This document shows positions 34,057 through 42,632 of a stretch of 43,621 nt of DNA, in pieces. A program made the position numbers and the translations under genes. The DNA comes from Bacillota bacterium (GTDB taxonomy: Bacteria > Bacillota > Clostridia > Peptostreptococcales > Anaerovoracaceae), in the NCBI GenBank assembly GCA_017397825.1, contig JAFQHT010000131.1:1-43621 (forward strand), read 5' to 3'. A model generated the notes under the pieces. The model was not told where the DNA came from and did not search any database. It saw nothing but the letters and a program-made list of their open reading frames with translations. Every line of letters starts with the position of its first letter. The stretch's first letter is position 1.

Positions 34057-34845
34057 CTAGATAATGTGTTTTTCTTTCAGTGCTGCAACAAGGTTTTCAG
34101 CTTTTTCTTTAGCTGTGTCGCCGGCAACTGCAATACCTGCTCCCTTTGGCTTAGGAGTAAAGGACTTGAATACGTTTGTAGGGGATGCTTTAAGACCTAC
34201 TGTTGTAAGGTCAACGCCGATATCTGCTGCGTTCCATACTTTTACTTCCTGCTTTGCAGCCTTTAAGATACCAGGAACGGACATATATCTAGGTGTGTTG
34301 AGTTCTTTGATTGCTGTAAGTACGCAAGGAAGTTTAACCTTGAGAACTTCATAACCGTCTTCAAGAGCACGTTTAACGATAACGTGGTCGCCTTCAAGTG
34401 TGAAGTCCTTAACGTAAGTAACCTGAGGGATTCCAAGTTTTTCTGCCATCTGTGGACCAACCTGTGCTGTGTCACCGTCGATAGCCTGTCTGCCTGCGAA
34501 GATAAGGTCGAAATCGCCCACTTTCTTAACACCTGCAGCAACTGCGTTGGAAGTTGCCCATGTATCGGAACCGCCCAGAGCTCTGTCTGAAAGCAGAATT
34601 GCGTCGTCTGCACCCATTGCGATACATTCCTGAAGCATTTCCTTTGCCTGAGGAGGACCCATTGTGATTACCACAACTTCTGTATCAGGGTTTGCGTCTT
34701 TGATCTGAAGTGCCTGTTCAAGTGCGTTGGCATCATCAGGGTTTAAGATTGATGGTACACCGTCTCTGATTAATGTACCGGTTTCTGGATTTATTTTAAT
34801 TTCTGTTGTGTCCGGAACTTGTTTTACACATACGATTATTCTCAT
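34057..34845 (-). CDS. etfB: Electron transfer flavoprotein beta subunit
   Basis: The 262-residue product begins MRIIVCVKQVPDT, the usual EtfB start, and has the NPDDANALEQALQIKD segment, the FAGRQAIDGDTAQVGPQMAEKLG signature and KLPCVLTAIKELNTPRYMS. The beta subunit of anaerobic bifurcating Etf complexes binds the second FAD near NADH; which type this is cannot be settled by eye. GGAGG precedes the start at 34845. It lies between acd and etfA, the standard butyryl-CoA operon order. Confidence 0.96.
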   Translation of the reverse strand: MRIIVCVKQVPDTTEIKINPETGTLIRDGVPSILNPDDANALEQALQIKDANPDTEVVVITMGPPQAKEMLQECIAMGADDAILLSDRALGGSDTWATSNAVAAGVKKVGDFDLIFAGRQAIDGDTAQVGPQMAEKLGIPQVTYVKDFTLEGDHVIVKRALEDGYEVLKVKLPCVLTAIKELNTPRYMSVPGILKAAKQEVKVWNAADIGVDLTTVGLKASPTNVFKSFTPKPKGAGIAVAGDTAKEKAENLVAALKEKHII

Positions 34846-34865
34846 TGACTTCTTACCTCCAATTC

Positions 34866-36005
34866 CTATTTAAAAATTTCGCCGGCCATTACCATCTTCA
34901 TTACTTCGGAAGTACCTTCGTAAATTTCGGTAATCTTCTGGTCTCTGTACATTCTTTCTACAGGATAATCCTTGATGTAGCCGTAACCGCCGTGGAACTG
35001 AACTGCCTTGTCAACTACGTAGCTTGCTGCTTCGGAACATGCCAGTTTAGCTTCTGCAGCAGGAACTGTAGCAGGGAGACCTCTGTCTCTTCTGTTACAT
35101 GCATCGTAAAGGATGTATCTTGCGCCGTCGATTCTTACTTTCATGGAAGCCATTTCGAAGGAAAGTGCCTGGAACTTGTCTAAGCTCTTGCCGAACTGCT
35201 TTCTCTGTTTCATGTACTTAACTGTTTCGTCAAATGCGCCCTGTGCGATACCAAGAGCCTGAGCTGCGATACCAAGGCGGCCAACATCCAGAGAAGTCAT
35301 TGCAACCTTGAAGCCCTTGCCTTCCTGTCCGAGGAGTCTGTCCTTAGGAATTCTGCAGTCTTCGAATACCAGTTCAGCAGCGATGGAGCCTCTGATACCC
35401 ATCTTGTTTTCGTGCTTAGGAACGCTGAAACCAACGTCGCTCTTTTCTACGATGAAAGCACTGATACCTTTGGTACCTTTGCTCTTGTCAGTCATGGCGA
35501 AGATGATGTATACTTCAGCGATACCGCCGCCGGAGATGAAGATCTTGGAGCCGTTGAGCACCCATTCGTCTCCGTCCAGATAAGCCTTTGTCTGTGTGCC
35601 TGCTGCGTCTGTACCTGCGTTAGGTTCAGTCAGACCGAAAGCGCCCAGCTTCTTGCCGGAAAGCAGGTCAGGGAGATATTTTCTCTTCTGTTCTTCTGTA
35701 CCGTATGTAAAGATCGGCCAGCAGCAAAGTGCGTTGTGTGTCTGGATGATTACGCCGTGGGATGCGTCTACCTTGGAAATTTCTTCGATAGCCATGATAT
35801 ATGTCAGGTAGTCAGTACCTGCTCCGCCGTATTCTGGTGGGAAAGGCATGCCCATAAGTCCCAGTTTTGATAATTTTGCGATGGTGTCGTAAGGATAAAT
35901 TGCCTTTTCGTCGATTTCAGCAGCGATAGGAGCAATTTCCTTTTCTGCGAACTCTTTCAGCATCTTTTTAACCATCTGCTGTTCTCTTGAATAACTGAAT
36001 TCCAT
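34866..36005 (-). CDS. Acyl-CoA dehydrogenase, butyryl-CoA type
   Basis: This flavoenzyme of 379 residues interconverts acyl-CoA and 2-enoyl-CoA. It shows the full family pattern: GLMGMPFPPEYGGAGTDYLTY, FGLTEPNAGTDAAG (the flavin-adjacent signature), QKQRKQFGK-type helix (YMKQRKQFGK), QFHGGYGYIKDYPVERMYRD, and the catalytic glutamate E363 in IYEGTSEV. Placement with crotonase and etfBA favours short-chain (butyryl-CoA) substrate, as in clostridial butyrate synthesis, though glutaryl-, isovaleryl- or other amino-acid-derived acyl-CoA cannot be excluded. GGAGG precedes the start at 36005. It is the second gene of the operon. Confidence 0.94.
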   Translation of the reverse strand: MEFSYSREQQMVKKMLKEFAEKEIAPIAAEIDEKAIYPYDTIAKLSKLGLMGMPFPPEYGGAGTDYLTYIMAIEEISKVDASHGVIIQTHNALCCWPIFTYGTEEQKRKYLPDLLSGKKLGAFGLTEPNAGTDAAGTQTKAYLDGDEWVLNGSKIFISGGGIAEVYIIFAMTDKSKGTKGISAFIVEKSDVGFSVPKHENKMGIRGSIAAELVFEDCRIPKDRLLGQEGKGFKVAMTSLDVGRLGIAAQALGIAQGAFDETVKYMKQRKQFGKSLDKFQALSFEMASMKVRIDGARYILYDACNRRDRGLPATVPAAEAKLACSEAASYVVDKAVQFHGGYGYIKDYPVERMYRDQKITEIYEGTSEVMKMVMAGEIFK

Positions 36006-36023
36006 TTATAGTCCTCCGTTTCT

Positions 36024-36803
36024 TTATTTATTCTTGAATTTTGGTTTTTCTTTATTAAAAAATGCATTCATGCCGATTGATAAGTCTTCTGTATTGAAGC
36101 AGCTTGCAAAAAGTCTGTGTTCTTCTTTGATTCCGTCGGCCTGGCTCATATTTACCGCATTGTTGATTGCTTCAATAGAGTTTCTTACTGCAACAGGGGC
36201 TTTGCTTGCAATGAGCAGTGCCATTTCCAGAGCTGCATCAAGAAGTTCTTCGTGCGGTACAACCTTGTTGACAAGACCGATTGACTTGGCTTCTTCAGCA
36301 GTAATATGAACTGCTGTGAGAATGAGTTCCTTGGCCTTGAAGCTTCCGATTTTGCGTGTAAGTCTCTGTGTGCCCGCAAAACCTGGGGTAACGCCTAAGT
36401 TTACTTCAGGCTGACCGAACTTGGCCTTATCGCTGGCAATGATAATGTCACATGCCAGTGCAAGTTCGCAGCCGCCGCCGAGAGCAAATCCGTTTACAGC
36501 AGCAATTACAGGGATACCGAGATCTTCAATCTTCTGGAAGATTCTGCAGCCTTTCTGTGACCATGCAAAAGCCTCATCGTAGTTGAACTTGGACTGAATT
36601 ACCAGGTCAGCACCTGCCACAAAAGCACGTCCTGCACCTGTAAGAATTAAAGCTCTGAGATAGTCCTTCTTACTAATGTCGTCAATAATAGCATCCAGTT
36701 CATCCAACACATCTCCGCTAAGTGCGTTGAGCGTTTCGGGACGGTTGATTGTAAGAACTGCAATACATTCATTTTTTTCTTCATAGAGAAAATAATTCCA
36801 CAT
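36024..36803 (-). CDS. Enoyl-CoA hydratase (crotonase)
   Basis: The 259-residue crotonase-fold enzyme probably hydrates crotonyl-CoA to 3-hydroxybutyryl-CoA, or the reverse. The oxyanion hole is formed by AGADL (63-67) and GFALGGGCELALACD, with the catalytic glutamates in GCELA and GQPEVNLGVTPGF. The start is set at 36803 (MWNYFLYEEKNE) with AAGGAAG upstream; a longer frame to 36878 runs through the sigma-54 promoter. It heads the operon crt-acd-etfB-etfA. hbd and thl, usual partners in butyrate operons, are not in the window. Confidence 0.93.
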   Translation of the reverse strand: MWNYFLYEEKNECIAVLTINRPETLNALSGDVLDELDAIIDDISKKDYLRALILTGAGRAFVAGADLVIQSKFNYDEAFAWSQKGCRIFQKIEDLGIPVIAAVNGFALGGGCELALACDIIIASDKAKFGQPEVNLGVTPGFAGTQRLTRKIGSFKAKELILTAVHITAEEAKSIGLVNKVVPHEELLDAALEMALLIASKAPVAVRNSIEAINNAVNMSQADGIKEEHRLFASCFNTEDLSIGMNAFFNKEKPKFKNK

Positions 36804-36831
36804 AACTGTTCCTTCCTTGTCTGTTTTAAGA

Positions 36832-36849
36832 GTATGCCGCAGGGCATAC
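36832..36849. promoter_or_regulatory. Palindrome at the sigma-54 transcription start
   Basis: GTATGCC (36832-36838) and GGCATAC (36843-36849) form a 7-bp dyad with a 4-nt loop. It sits right at and downstream of the expected start point of the crt operon, so it could be a 5' RNA hairpin or an operator. Confidence 0.55.
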
Positions 36850-36861
36850 ACAATTATTATA

Positions 36862-36877
36862 AGCAAAAGCCGTGCCA
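36862..36877 (-). promoter_or_regulatory. Sigma-54 (-24/-12) promoter of crt-acd-etfBA
   Basis: On the minus strand TGGCAC (36872-36877), five bases, TTGC (36863-36866), matching the canonical TGGCAC-N5-TTGC. It lies about 60 bp before the crt start codon and drives leftward transcription. The window encodes a sigma-54 activator at 30948-32888. Confidence 0.9.
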
Positions 36878-36913
36878 ACTATATGACCCGGCCAAACGGT
36901 GATGTTTCAATGG

Positions 36914-36998
36914 TGTTACATACCACTGAATGTAACAGGTAACGAAAGTGTGTTACATACGTTACAACATGTAGGAAAAATGTAACACAAGGTAACAC
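36914..36998. promoter_or_regulatory. Inverted repeat cluster, likely enhancer sites
   Basis: TGTTACAT-N8-ATGTAACA (36914-36937) is a perfect dyad. A second pair, TGTTACAT (36951-36958) and ATGTAACA (36980-36987), repeats the words with wider spacing. GTAACG/CGTTAC (36939-36944 and 36960-36965) and GGTAACAC (36991-36998) add related words. The cluster lies about 65-150 bp upstream of the sigma-54 start point, where activators of that class bind. Confidence 0.8.
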
Positions 36999-37016
36999 AT
37001 GACGGTAAGTGAAAAG

Positions 37017-37922
37017 CTAGTCAATAAAGTTCTTTTCAAGGAAAACGGAAAACTGCTGCAGCACCGGATTTTTTTCTTCTTTGGCCCATGCTGCAATAAC
37101 TTCAACTGTCTCGTCCTCACCAGCCATAGGTATAAATACAAGATTATCAGCGTTCTCAAGCTTTTCTGTCACATAATTAGGCAGAATGGAAATGCCTTCT
37201 TCGGCAGCAACCATCATCAGGATGCTTTCCATATCGTTGGAGCGGAAAAGTATATTTGGCTTATAACCGGCCCTCTGGTAAAGATCAAAGAAATGACGGT
37301 CACCTGCCGAATCTCCATCGCGGGAATGTGTCATGAAAAGGATGTTTTCGTTTTTCAACTCGCTTCTGCGCAGACTTGTCCTGCCGGCAAGAGGATGGTT
37401 GTTGTAAAGAGCAACCATAATAGGGCTTCGGTCAAGAATGTGGGCTTCGATGTTGATATCTTTGGAAAGTTCTGTACTGTCCCATGTAAATATAACATCG
37501 TACTCCCCGTTGACCAGACCTGCGGCTAAAGTATCGGTATCGCAGCGGTAGCATGTAATCAGCACATTTGGGTACTGCTCGTGGAATGCGCGGAGAATAT
37601 TGGAAAGATTACTGCGCTCATATCCTTTTATGTACCCGACCCTCAGGCTTCCCACGAAGCCGACAGATGCTTCCTGCACCCGGTTCATGGAATGATTGAT
37701 TCTTTCAAGAATGGCCTTGGCATCGATCAGGAAGATTTTCCCGGCCGGTGTAAGGGAAATGGGGCGTGTTGTACGGTCAAAAAGCTCCACTCCAAGTATT
37801 TCTTCAAGTGACTGGATCTGCTGAGTAACAGCCGTCTGTGATATATAGTACTGAGCAGCGGCTTTGGTGAAACTGTGTGTTTCCGCAGCGGCCACGAAAT
37901 ACTTTATCTGATTCAGATTCAT
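37017..37922 (-). CDS. LysR-family transcriptional regulator
   Basis: The 301-residue regulator has an N-terminal winged HTH (about 1-60: NLNQIKYFVAAAETHSFTKAAAQYYISQTAVTQQIQSLEEILGVELFDRTTRP) and a C-terminal periplasmic-binding-like effector domain (about 90-295). The start is put at ATG 37922, 6 nt after GAGGTG, not at GTG 37931. It is divergent from the alcohol dehydrogenase gene and carries a dyad over its own -10 box, the usual LysR arrangement. It also reads towards the crt operon, but the strong sigma-54 promoter lies between. Its effector is unknown. Confidence 0.93.
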   Translation of the reverse strand: MNLNQIKYFVAAAETHSFTKAAAQYYISQTAVTQQIQSLEEILGVELFDRTTRPISLTPAGKIFLIDAKAILERINHSMNRVQEASVGFVGSLRVGYIKGYERSNLSNILRAFHEQYPNVLITCYRCDTDTLAAGLVNGEYDVIFTWDSTELSKDINIEAHILDRSPIMVALYNNHPLAGRTSLRRSELKNENILFMTHSRDGDSAGDRHFFDLYQRAGYKPNILFRSNDMESILMMVAAEEGISILPNYVTEKLENADNLVFIPMAGEDETVEVIAAWAKEEKNPVLQQFSVFLEKNFID

Positions 37923-37940
37923 AAGGTTCACCTCACAAAC

Positions 37941-38012
37941 ATAAGTTTAACTTATTTTACCACAATGTGAATAAAAATGCAATTTGACAATTGAGGCAAA
38001 AAATGTTATCTT
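37941..38012. promoter_or_regulatory. Divergent lysR and adh promoters with LysR-type dyad
   Basis: Leftward: TTGCAT (37977-37982), 17 bp, TAAAAT (37954-37959) for lysR. Rightward: TTGACA (37984-37989), 17 bp, TATCTT (38007-38012) preceded by TG for adh. ATAAGTT-T-AACTTAT (37941-37955), a perfect 7-bp-arm dyad, overlaps the lysR -10 box and start point and is the likely autoregulatory site. Confidence 0.8.
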
Positions 38013-38048
38013 TACAAAAAACAGACAACAGACGGAGGTGAATTAAAG

Positions 38049-39215
38049 ATGATTGATTTTATTTATGAAGTTCCTACTAAGATATATTTTGGCAAAGATC
38101 AGATGGGGCATCTGGGAGAGGAGATTGCCAAATTCGGTAAAAAAGTTCTTATTACTTACGGCGGTGGTTCTGTTAAAAAAATAGGGCTGTTTGACAAGAT
38201 TGTAGCTGAACTGAAAAAATATGATCTGGAAATTTTCGAAATGGGCGGCATTGAACCCAACCCTCGTATAGGTTCAGTAAGAAAGGGCGCTCAGATCTGC
38301 AAAGACGAAGGAATCGATGTAATCCTTGCAGTTGGCGGCGGCTCCACAATTGACTGTTCCAAGTGGATTTCTGCAGGTGCCTGCGTTGATTTTGATCCGT
38401 GGGAATTCTTTGTTACAGAAGCAATGCCTGAAAAAGCAGTTCCTCTGGTAACAGTACTTACAATGGCTGCTACAGGTTCTGAAATGAATGGCGGCGGAGT
38501 TATTTCAAACCCTGAAACCAACGAAAAACTTGCCTGCATTTCACCTTTCGTAAAACCAAAAGTATCTTTCCTTAACCCTGAACTTACTTATACAGTAAGC
38601 AGATTCCAGACTGCTGCAGGAAGTGCAGACATTCTGTCACATCTTATTGAAACATACTTTAACCCTGGCGACAGCATGTATATGCTTGACAGCTCCATGG
38701 AAGCTTTTATGAAGACAGTTATCAAGTATGCACCTGTTGCTCTTGAAAATCCTGAAGATTACGAAGCGAGAGCAAATATCATGTGGGCAGCAAGCTGGGC
38801 AATCAACGGTTTCACAAGAACCTGCCAGGTAGGCGGCTGGAGCTGCCATCCGATGGAACACGAGCTTTCTGCTTTCTATGACATCACACACGGTCTGGGA
38901 CTGGCAATCCTTACACCAAGCTGGCTCAGATTCTGCCTCGATGAAGGTACTCTGGACAGATATGTTAAGTTCGGTGTTAATGTATGGGGTGTGGACCCTG
39001 GGCTCCCTCCAATGGAAATTGCAGAAAAAGGTATTGAAAAGACTGCAGAATTCTTATTTGAAACTCTCGGTCTGGACAGCAGCCTGACAGCAATCGGTAT
39101 CGACGATACTCACTTTGCCGAAATGGCAAACAAAGCCTGCAAAGGCAAGTTTATCAACGGTTATAAGCAGTTCACTCCTGCGGATGTGGAAAAAATCTAC
39201 CGCATGAGCCTGTAA
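38049..39215 (+). CDS. Iron-type alcohol dehydrogenase (butanol dehydrogenase-like)
   Basis: This 388-residue group III alcohol dehydrogenase resembles clostridial NAD(P)H-dependent butanol dehydrogenases and Bacillus YugJ/YugK. The nucleotide-binding loop is GGGS (97-100). The metal ligands are visible as D194, H198 (SADILSHL), H267 (SCHPMEHEL) and H281 (DITHGLGLAI). The likely reaction is reduction of an aldehyde such as butyraldehyde, regenerating NAD(P)+. GGAGG precedes ATG 38049. It is divergent from the lysR gene, which probably controls it. Confidence 0.94.
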   Translation: MIDFIYEVPTKIYFGKDQMGHLGEEIAKFGKKVLITYGGGSVKKIGLFDKIVAELKKYDLEIFEMGGIEPNPRIGSVRKGAQICKDEGIDVILAVGGGSTIDCSKWISAGACVDFDPWEFFVTEAMPEKAVPLVTVLTMAATGSEMNGGGVISNPETNEKLACISPFVKPKVSFLNPELTYTVSRFQTAAGSADILSHLIETYFNPGDSMYMLDSSMEAFMKTVIKYAPVALENPEDYEARANIMWAASWAINGFTRTCQVGGWSCHPMEHELSAFYDITHGLGLAILTPSWLRFCLDEGTLDRYVKFGVNVWGVDPGLPPMEIAEKGIEKTAEFLFETLGLDSSLTAIGIDDTHFAEMANKACKGKFINGYKQFTPADVEKIYRMSL

Positions 39216-39241
39216 TCAACCTGTAAAATAAAAAAAGCAAG

Positions 39242-39274
39242 AAAAAAGCTCCTGGGTAATTCAGGAGCTTTTTT
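39242..39274. terminator. Bidirectional terminator after the alcohol dehydrogenase gene
   Basis: AAAAAAGCTCCTG (39242-39254) pairs with CAGGAGCTTTTTT (39262-39274) across GGTAATT; it can also serve the convergent SDR gene. Confidence 0.92.
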
Positions 39275-39318
39275 GGTGAATCTTCAAAAGATTCGGGGTT
39301 ATCAGGACTATGATAATA

Positions 39319-40071
39319 TTATGAACGAGCCAGGCCGTCCACTCCCAGCACTACGCCGGAAATGTAGGCTGCTTCGTCCGAAGCTAAGAAAAGATATGCA
39401 TTTGCAATATCCTCAGGCTGTCCCATGCGGCGCAGCGGAATCTGCGCAATCATAGGTTCAATAACCGTTTTAGGAACTGCTTTCATCATGTCGGTTTCGA
39501 TGATGCCCGGAGCAACTGCGTTTACGCGGATACCCTTAGGACCAAGTTCCCTTGCCAGAGAACGGGTGAAACCGTTTACTGCTGATTTTGATGTAGGATA
39601 TGCAATGCCTGCAGGCTGGCCGTGGAAGCTTACCATGGAGGATGTATTGAGGATTACCCCTTCACCCTGTTTTACCATGATGTCTGCTGCCGCCTTGGAG
39701 CCGTTGAACATGCCCTTTACATTAAGGGTCATTACCTTGTCAAAGGTTTCTTCTGTATAATCTGCAAAAGGTGTACTTTCGGAAATTCCTGCGTTGTTTA
39801 CCAGGATGTCGATGCGGCCGTATTCATCAGCCACTTTGCCGAAAGCTTCCTGCACAGATGTCAGGCTGGAAAGATCCGGAGCGATGCCGCCGATTGTACT
39901 TTCAGGGAATTCTTCGCGGAGTCTGGCAACGGCTTTGTCCGCTGATTCCTGGCTGCTTGCCGCAAGAATAACTTTTGCGCCTTCTCTCAGAAAGGCTTTT
40001 ACTGTTGCCAGGCCGATGCCGCGGCTTCCGCCGGTGACAATGGCCACTTTATTTTCTAATCTTCCTTTCAT
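39319..40071 (-). CDS. Short-chain dehydrogenase/reductase (FabG-like)
   Basis: The 250-residue classical SDR has the cofactor motif TGGSRGIG (13-20), NNAG (92-95), the catalytic serine in NTSS (142-145) and YPTSK (Y158, K162). The PG motif VAPGIIETDM and C-terminal SGVVLGVDGL complete the fold. Such proteins reduce 3-oxoacyl-ACP/CoA or oxidise hydroxy substrates; near a crotonase and acyl-CoA dehydrogenase a 3-hydroxyacyl-CoA role is possible but unproven. GGGGGT precedes the start at 40071. It is a single-gene unit; a weak leftward promoter may lie in 40080-40180, where I see no clear -35/-10 pair. Confidence 0.92.
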   Translation of the reverse strand: MKGRLENKVAIVTGGSRGIGLATVKAFLREGAKVILAASSQESADKAVARLREEFPESTIGGIAPDLSSLTSVQEAFGKVADEYGRIDILVNNAGISESTPFADYTEETFDKVMTLNVKGMFNGSKAAADIMVKQGEGVILNTSSMVSFHGQPAGIAYPTSKSAVNGFTRSLARELGPKGIRVNAVAPGIIETDMMKAVPKTVIEPMIAQIPLRRMGQPEDIANAYLFLASDEAAYISGVVLGVDGLARS

Positions 40072-40200
40072 TTTTTTACCCCCAAATATCTTTATATATT
40101 TAATCTCAGGTCAATTTTCTTATAAGTATGTTATATATTTACCCCTTGCCTGAGCATATTAAACAGACCAATGATATTTTTTTGAAGAAAGGCCCGAGAA

Positions 40201-40234
40201 CCTTGACAAATCAAGGAAGTTAGCATATACTAAC
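40201..40234 (+). promoter_or_regulatory. feoAB promoter and dyad operator
   Basis: TTGACA (40203-40208), 17 bp, TATACT (40226-40231). The -10 box lies inside GTTAGCATATACTAAC (40219-40234), a GTTAG-N6-CTAAC dyad almost identical to the one at 20984-20999. CCTTGA-CAAA-TCAAGG (40201-40216) forms a second dyad over the -35 box. Confidence 0.8.
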
Positions 40235-40254
40235 CTCTGGAGGATTACAAAAAG

Positions 40255-42621
40255 ATGACACTTAAAGAATTGAAACCAGGGCAGTCTGCTGTCATTGAAA
40301 AAGTTGGCGGCGAAGGATCCCTGAGACAACACTTTTTAGATATGGGCGTAATTCCCGGTGCGGAAGTTACGCTGGTAAAATACGCTCCTATGGGGGACCC
40401 TGTGGAGCTGCAGATTCATGGATATGCACTGACGCTGCGCCTTGCTGATGCAGAAAAAATCCAGATTAAAGACAGTTCAGTAGTTACCGCAGGAGAAAAA
40501 GCCAATGGCCTGCCTTCTGCAGGTCAGCAGAAAAAAACTGCTCATCCGGGCCTTGGCGAAGGCGGCAAGTATCATGTGAAGGCAGATGAAAAACCCCTGC
40601 CGAAGGGTACGCAGCTGACATTTGCACTGGCAGGAAACCAGAACTGCGGCAAGACCACATTGTTCAATGAACTTACAGGTGCCAATCAGCACGTGGGAAA
40701 TTTCCCTGGCGTGACCGTTGACCAGAAATCCGGTCCGATCAAAGGCCACCCTGAAACTCTGGTAACAGACCTTCCGGGCATTTATTCACTGTCTCCTTAC
40801 AGCAGTGAGGAAATTGTGTCCAGAAGATTTATCCTTGAAGAAAAACCTGCCTGCATTATCAATATTGTAGATGCGACCAACATCGAGCGTAACCTGTACC
40901 TTTCCGTGCAGCTTATGGAACTGGACGTGCCAATGGTGCTGGCTCTGAATATGATGGACGAAGTCCGCGGCAACGGCGGAACTATACATATCAATGAAAT
41001 GGAAGACATGCTTGGAATCCCAGTGGTTCCGATTGTGGCTGCAAAAGGCGAAGGTATCAGCGAGCTGGTAAGCCACGCAGTGCACATCGCCCAGTATCAG
41101 GAAAGACCGGGCAGAACAGACTTCTGCGACAAAGATGCAGCCGGCGGGGCAGTTCACCGCTGTATCCACGGCATCATGCACCTCATTGAAGACCACGCAA
41201 AGGATGCCGGAATTCCGGTGCGTTTTGCGGCAAGCAAGCTCATTGAAGGCGACCAGATGGTTATGGACGCGCTGAGTCTTTCCCAGAATGAAAAAGAAAT
41301 GATTGAACATATCATCAGCCAGATGGAAGAAGAGCGCGGCCTTGACCGCAGCGCGGCCATGGCTGACATGCGTTTCAGCTTCATCCGCAGACTCTGCGAC
41401 CAGACAGTTGTGAAACCGCGGGAAAGCAAAGAACACGAAAGAAGCCGCAGACTGGACCAGGTGCTCACAGGCAAGTACACTGCAATTCCGGCGTTTATCG
41501 GAATAATGGCCCTGGTTTTCTGGCTTACATTCAACGTAATCGGGGCCTGGATGCAGGGACTGCTTGAAACTGCCATTGAGTCACTTACTGTTGTGGTGGA
41601 CGGGGCCCTCACATCATGGAACGTAAACCAGGTGCTTCACTCACTTATAATAGACGGTATTTTTAACGGGGTGGGCAGCGTGCTCAGCTTCATACCGATT
41701 ATAGTGACCCTGTTCTTCTTCCTGTCAATGCTGGAAGACAGCGGGTACATGGCACGAATCGCTTTCGTAATGGACAAGCTTTTGCGTAAGATAGGCCTTT
41801 CGGGACGCTCCATCGTGCCGATGCTCATCGGCTTCGGCTGCACAGTGCCCGGCGTAATGGCCAGCCGCACATTGCCGTCAGAGCGTGACCGTAAAATGAC
41901 GATTATTCTTACACCGTTCATGAGCTGCACAGCAAAATTGCCGATTTACGGCTTCTTCACTGCGGCTTTCTTCCCGGGCAAAGGGGCGGTGATTATGATA
42001 AGCCTTTATCTTCTGGGAATTGTGGTAGGCGTGGTATGCGCACTGCTTTCCAAGGGAACAATGTTTAAAGGGGAGGCGGTTCCGTTTGTTATGGAACTTC
42101 CTAACTACAGAATGCCGGGGGCAAAAAATGTGGCAATGCTCCTCTGGGACAAGGCCAAGGACTTCCTCCAGAGAGCTTTCACCGTTATTTTCCTGGCATC
42201 AATCGTTGTCTGGTTCCTGCAGACATTTGATTTCGGACTTAACGTGGTTACAGATTCACAGGATAGCATGCTGGCAGTAATCGCCGGCTTCATTGCACCG
42301 GTTTTCGCACCTCTGGGTTTCGGAGACTGGAGAATTTCTACATCACTTATTGCCGGCTTTATGGCCAAGGAAAGCGTGGTTTCCACACTTTCTGTACTCT
42401 TCGGAACTACAGATGCCCTGCTTGCAGCAATCAGCCCGCTGGCAGCAGCATCACTGCTGGTGTTCTGCCTGCTTTACACTCCTTGCGTAGCGGCAGTTGC
42501 ATCTGTCAAGCAGGAGCTGGGCGGCAAATGGGCTCTGGGCATCGTAATCTGGCAGTGCGCTGTGGCATGGATTGTGGCAATGATTGTCAGAATCATCGGC
42601 CTGGCAGTGGGTCTGGTTTAG
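40255..42621 (+). CDS. feoB: FeoA-FeoB fusion, ferrous iron transporter
   Basis: This 788-residue protein imports Fe2+ across the cytoplasmic membrane. A FeoA-like SH3 domain (about 1-72, LKELKPGQSAVIEKVGGEGSLRQHFLDMGVIPG) is fused through a linker (75-118) to FeoB. The FeoB part has a G-protein domain: G1 GNQNCGKT (127-134), G3 DLPG (172-175), G4 NMMD (232-235). A helical inhibitor region and a membrane part follow, with the gate motif GFGCTVPGVMASR and a second core CLLYTPCVA. In many bacteria FeoA and FeoB are separate genes; fusions are known in Clostridia. The promoter dyad suggests metal-dependent repression. GGAGG precedes ATG 40255. Confidence 0.95.
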   Translation: MTLKELKPGQSAVIEKVGGEGSLRQHFLDMGVIPGAEVTLVKYAPMGDPVELQIHGYALTLRLADAEKIQIKDSSVVTAGEKANGLPSAGQQKKTAHPGLGEGGKYHVKADEKPLPKGTQLTFALAGNQNCGKTTLFNELTGANQHVGNFPGVTVDQKSGPIKGHPETLVTDLPGIYSLSPYSSEEIVSRRFILEEKPACIINIVDATNIERNLYLSVQLMELDVPMVLALNMMDEVRGNGGTIHINEMEDMLGIPVVPIVAAKGEGISELVSHAVHIAQYQERPGRTDFCDKDAAGGAVHRCIHGIMHLIEDHAKDAGIPVRFAASKLIEGDQMVMDALSLSQNEKEMIEHIISQMEEERGLDRSAAMADMRFSFIRRLCDQTVVKPRESKEHERSRRLDQVLTGKYTAIPAFIGIMALVFWLTFNVIGAWMQGLLETAIESLTVVVDGALTSWNVNQVLHSLIIDGIFNGVGSVLSFIPIIVTLFFFLSMLEDSGYMARIAFVMDKLLRKIGLSGRSIVPMLIGFGCTVPGVMASRTLPSERDRKMTIILTPFMSCTAKLPIYGFFTAAFFPGKGAVIMISLYLLGIVVGVVCALLSKGTMFKGEAVPFVMELPNYRMPGAKNVAMLLWDKAKDFLQRAFTVIFLASIVVWFLQTFDFGLNVVTDSQDSMLAVIAGFIAPVFAPLGFGDWRISTSLIAGFMAKESVVSTLSVLFGTTDALLAAISPLAAASLLVFCLLYTPCVAAVASVKQELGGKWALGIVIWQCAVAWIVAMIVRIIGLAVGLV

Positions 42622-42632
42622 GGGTATAAAAA

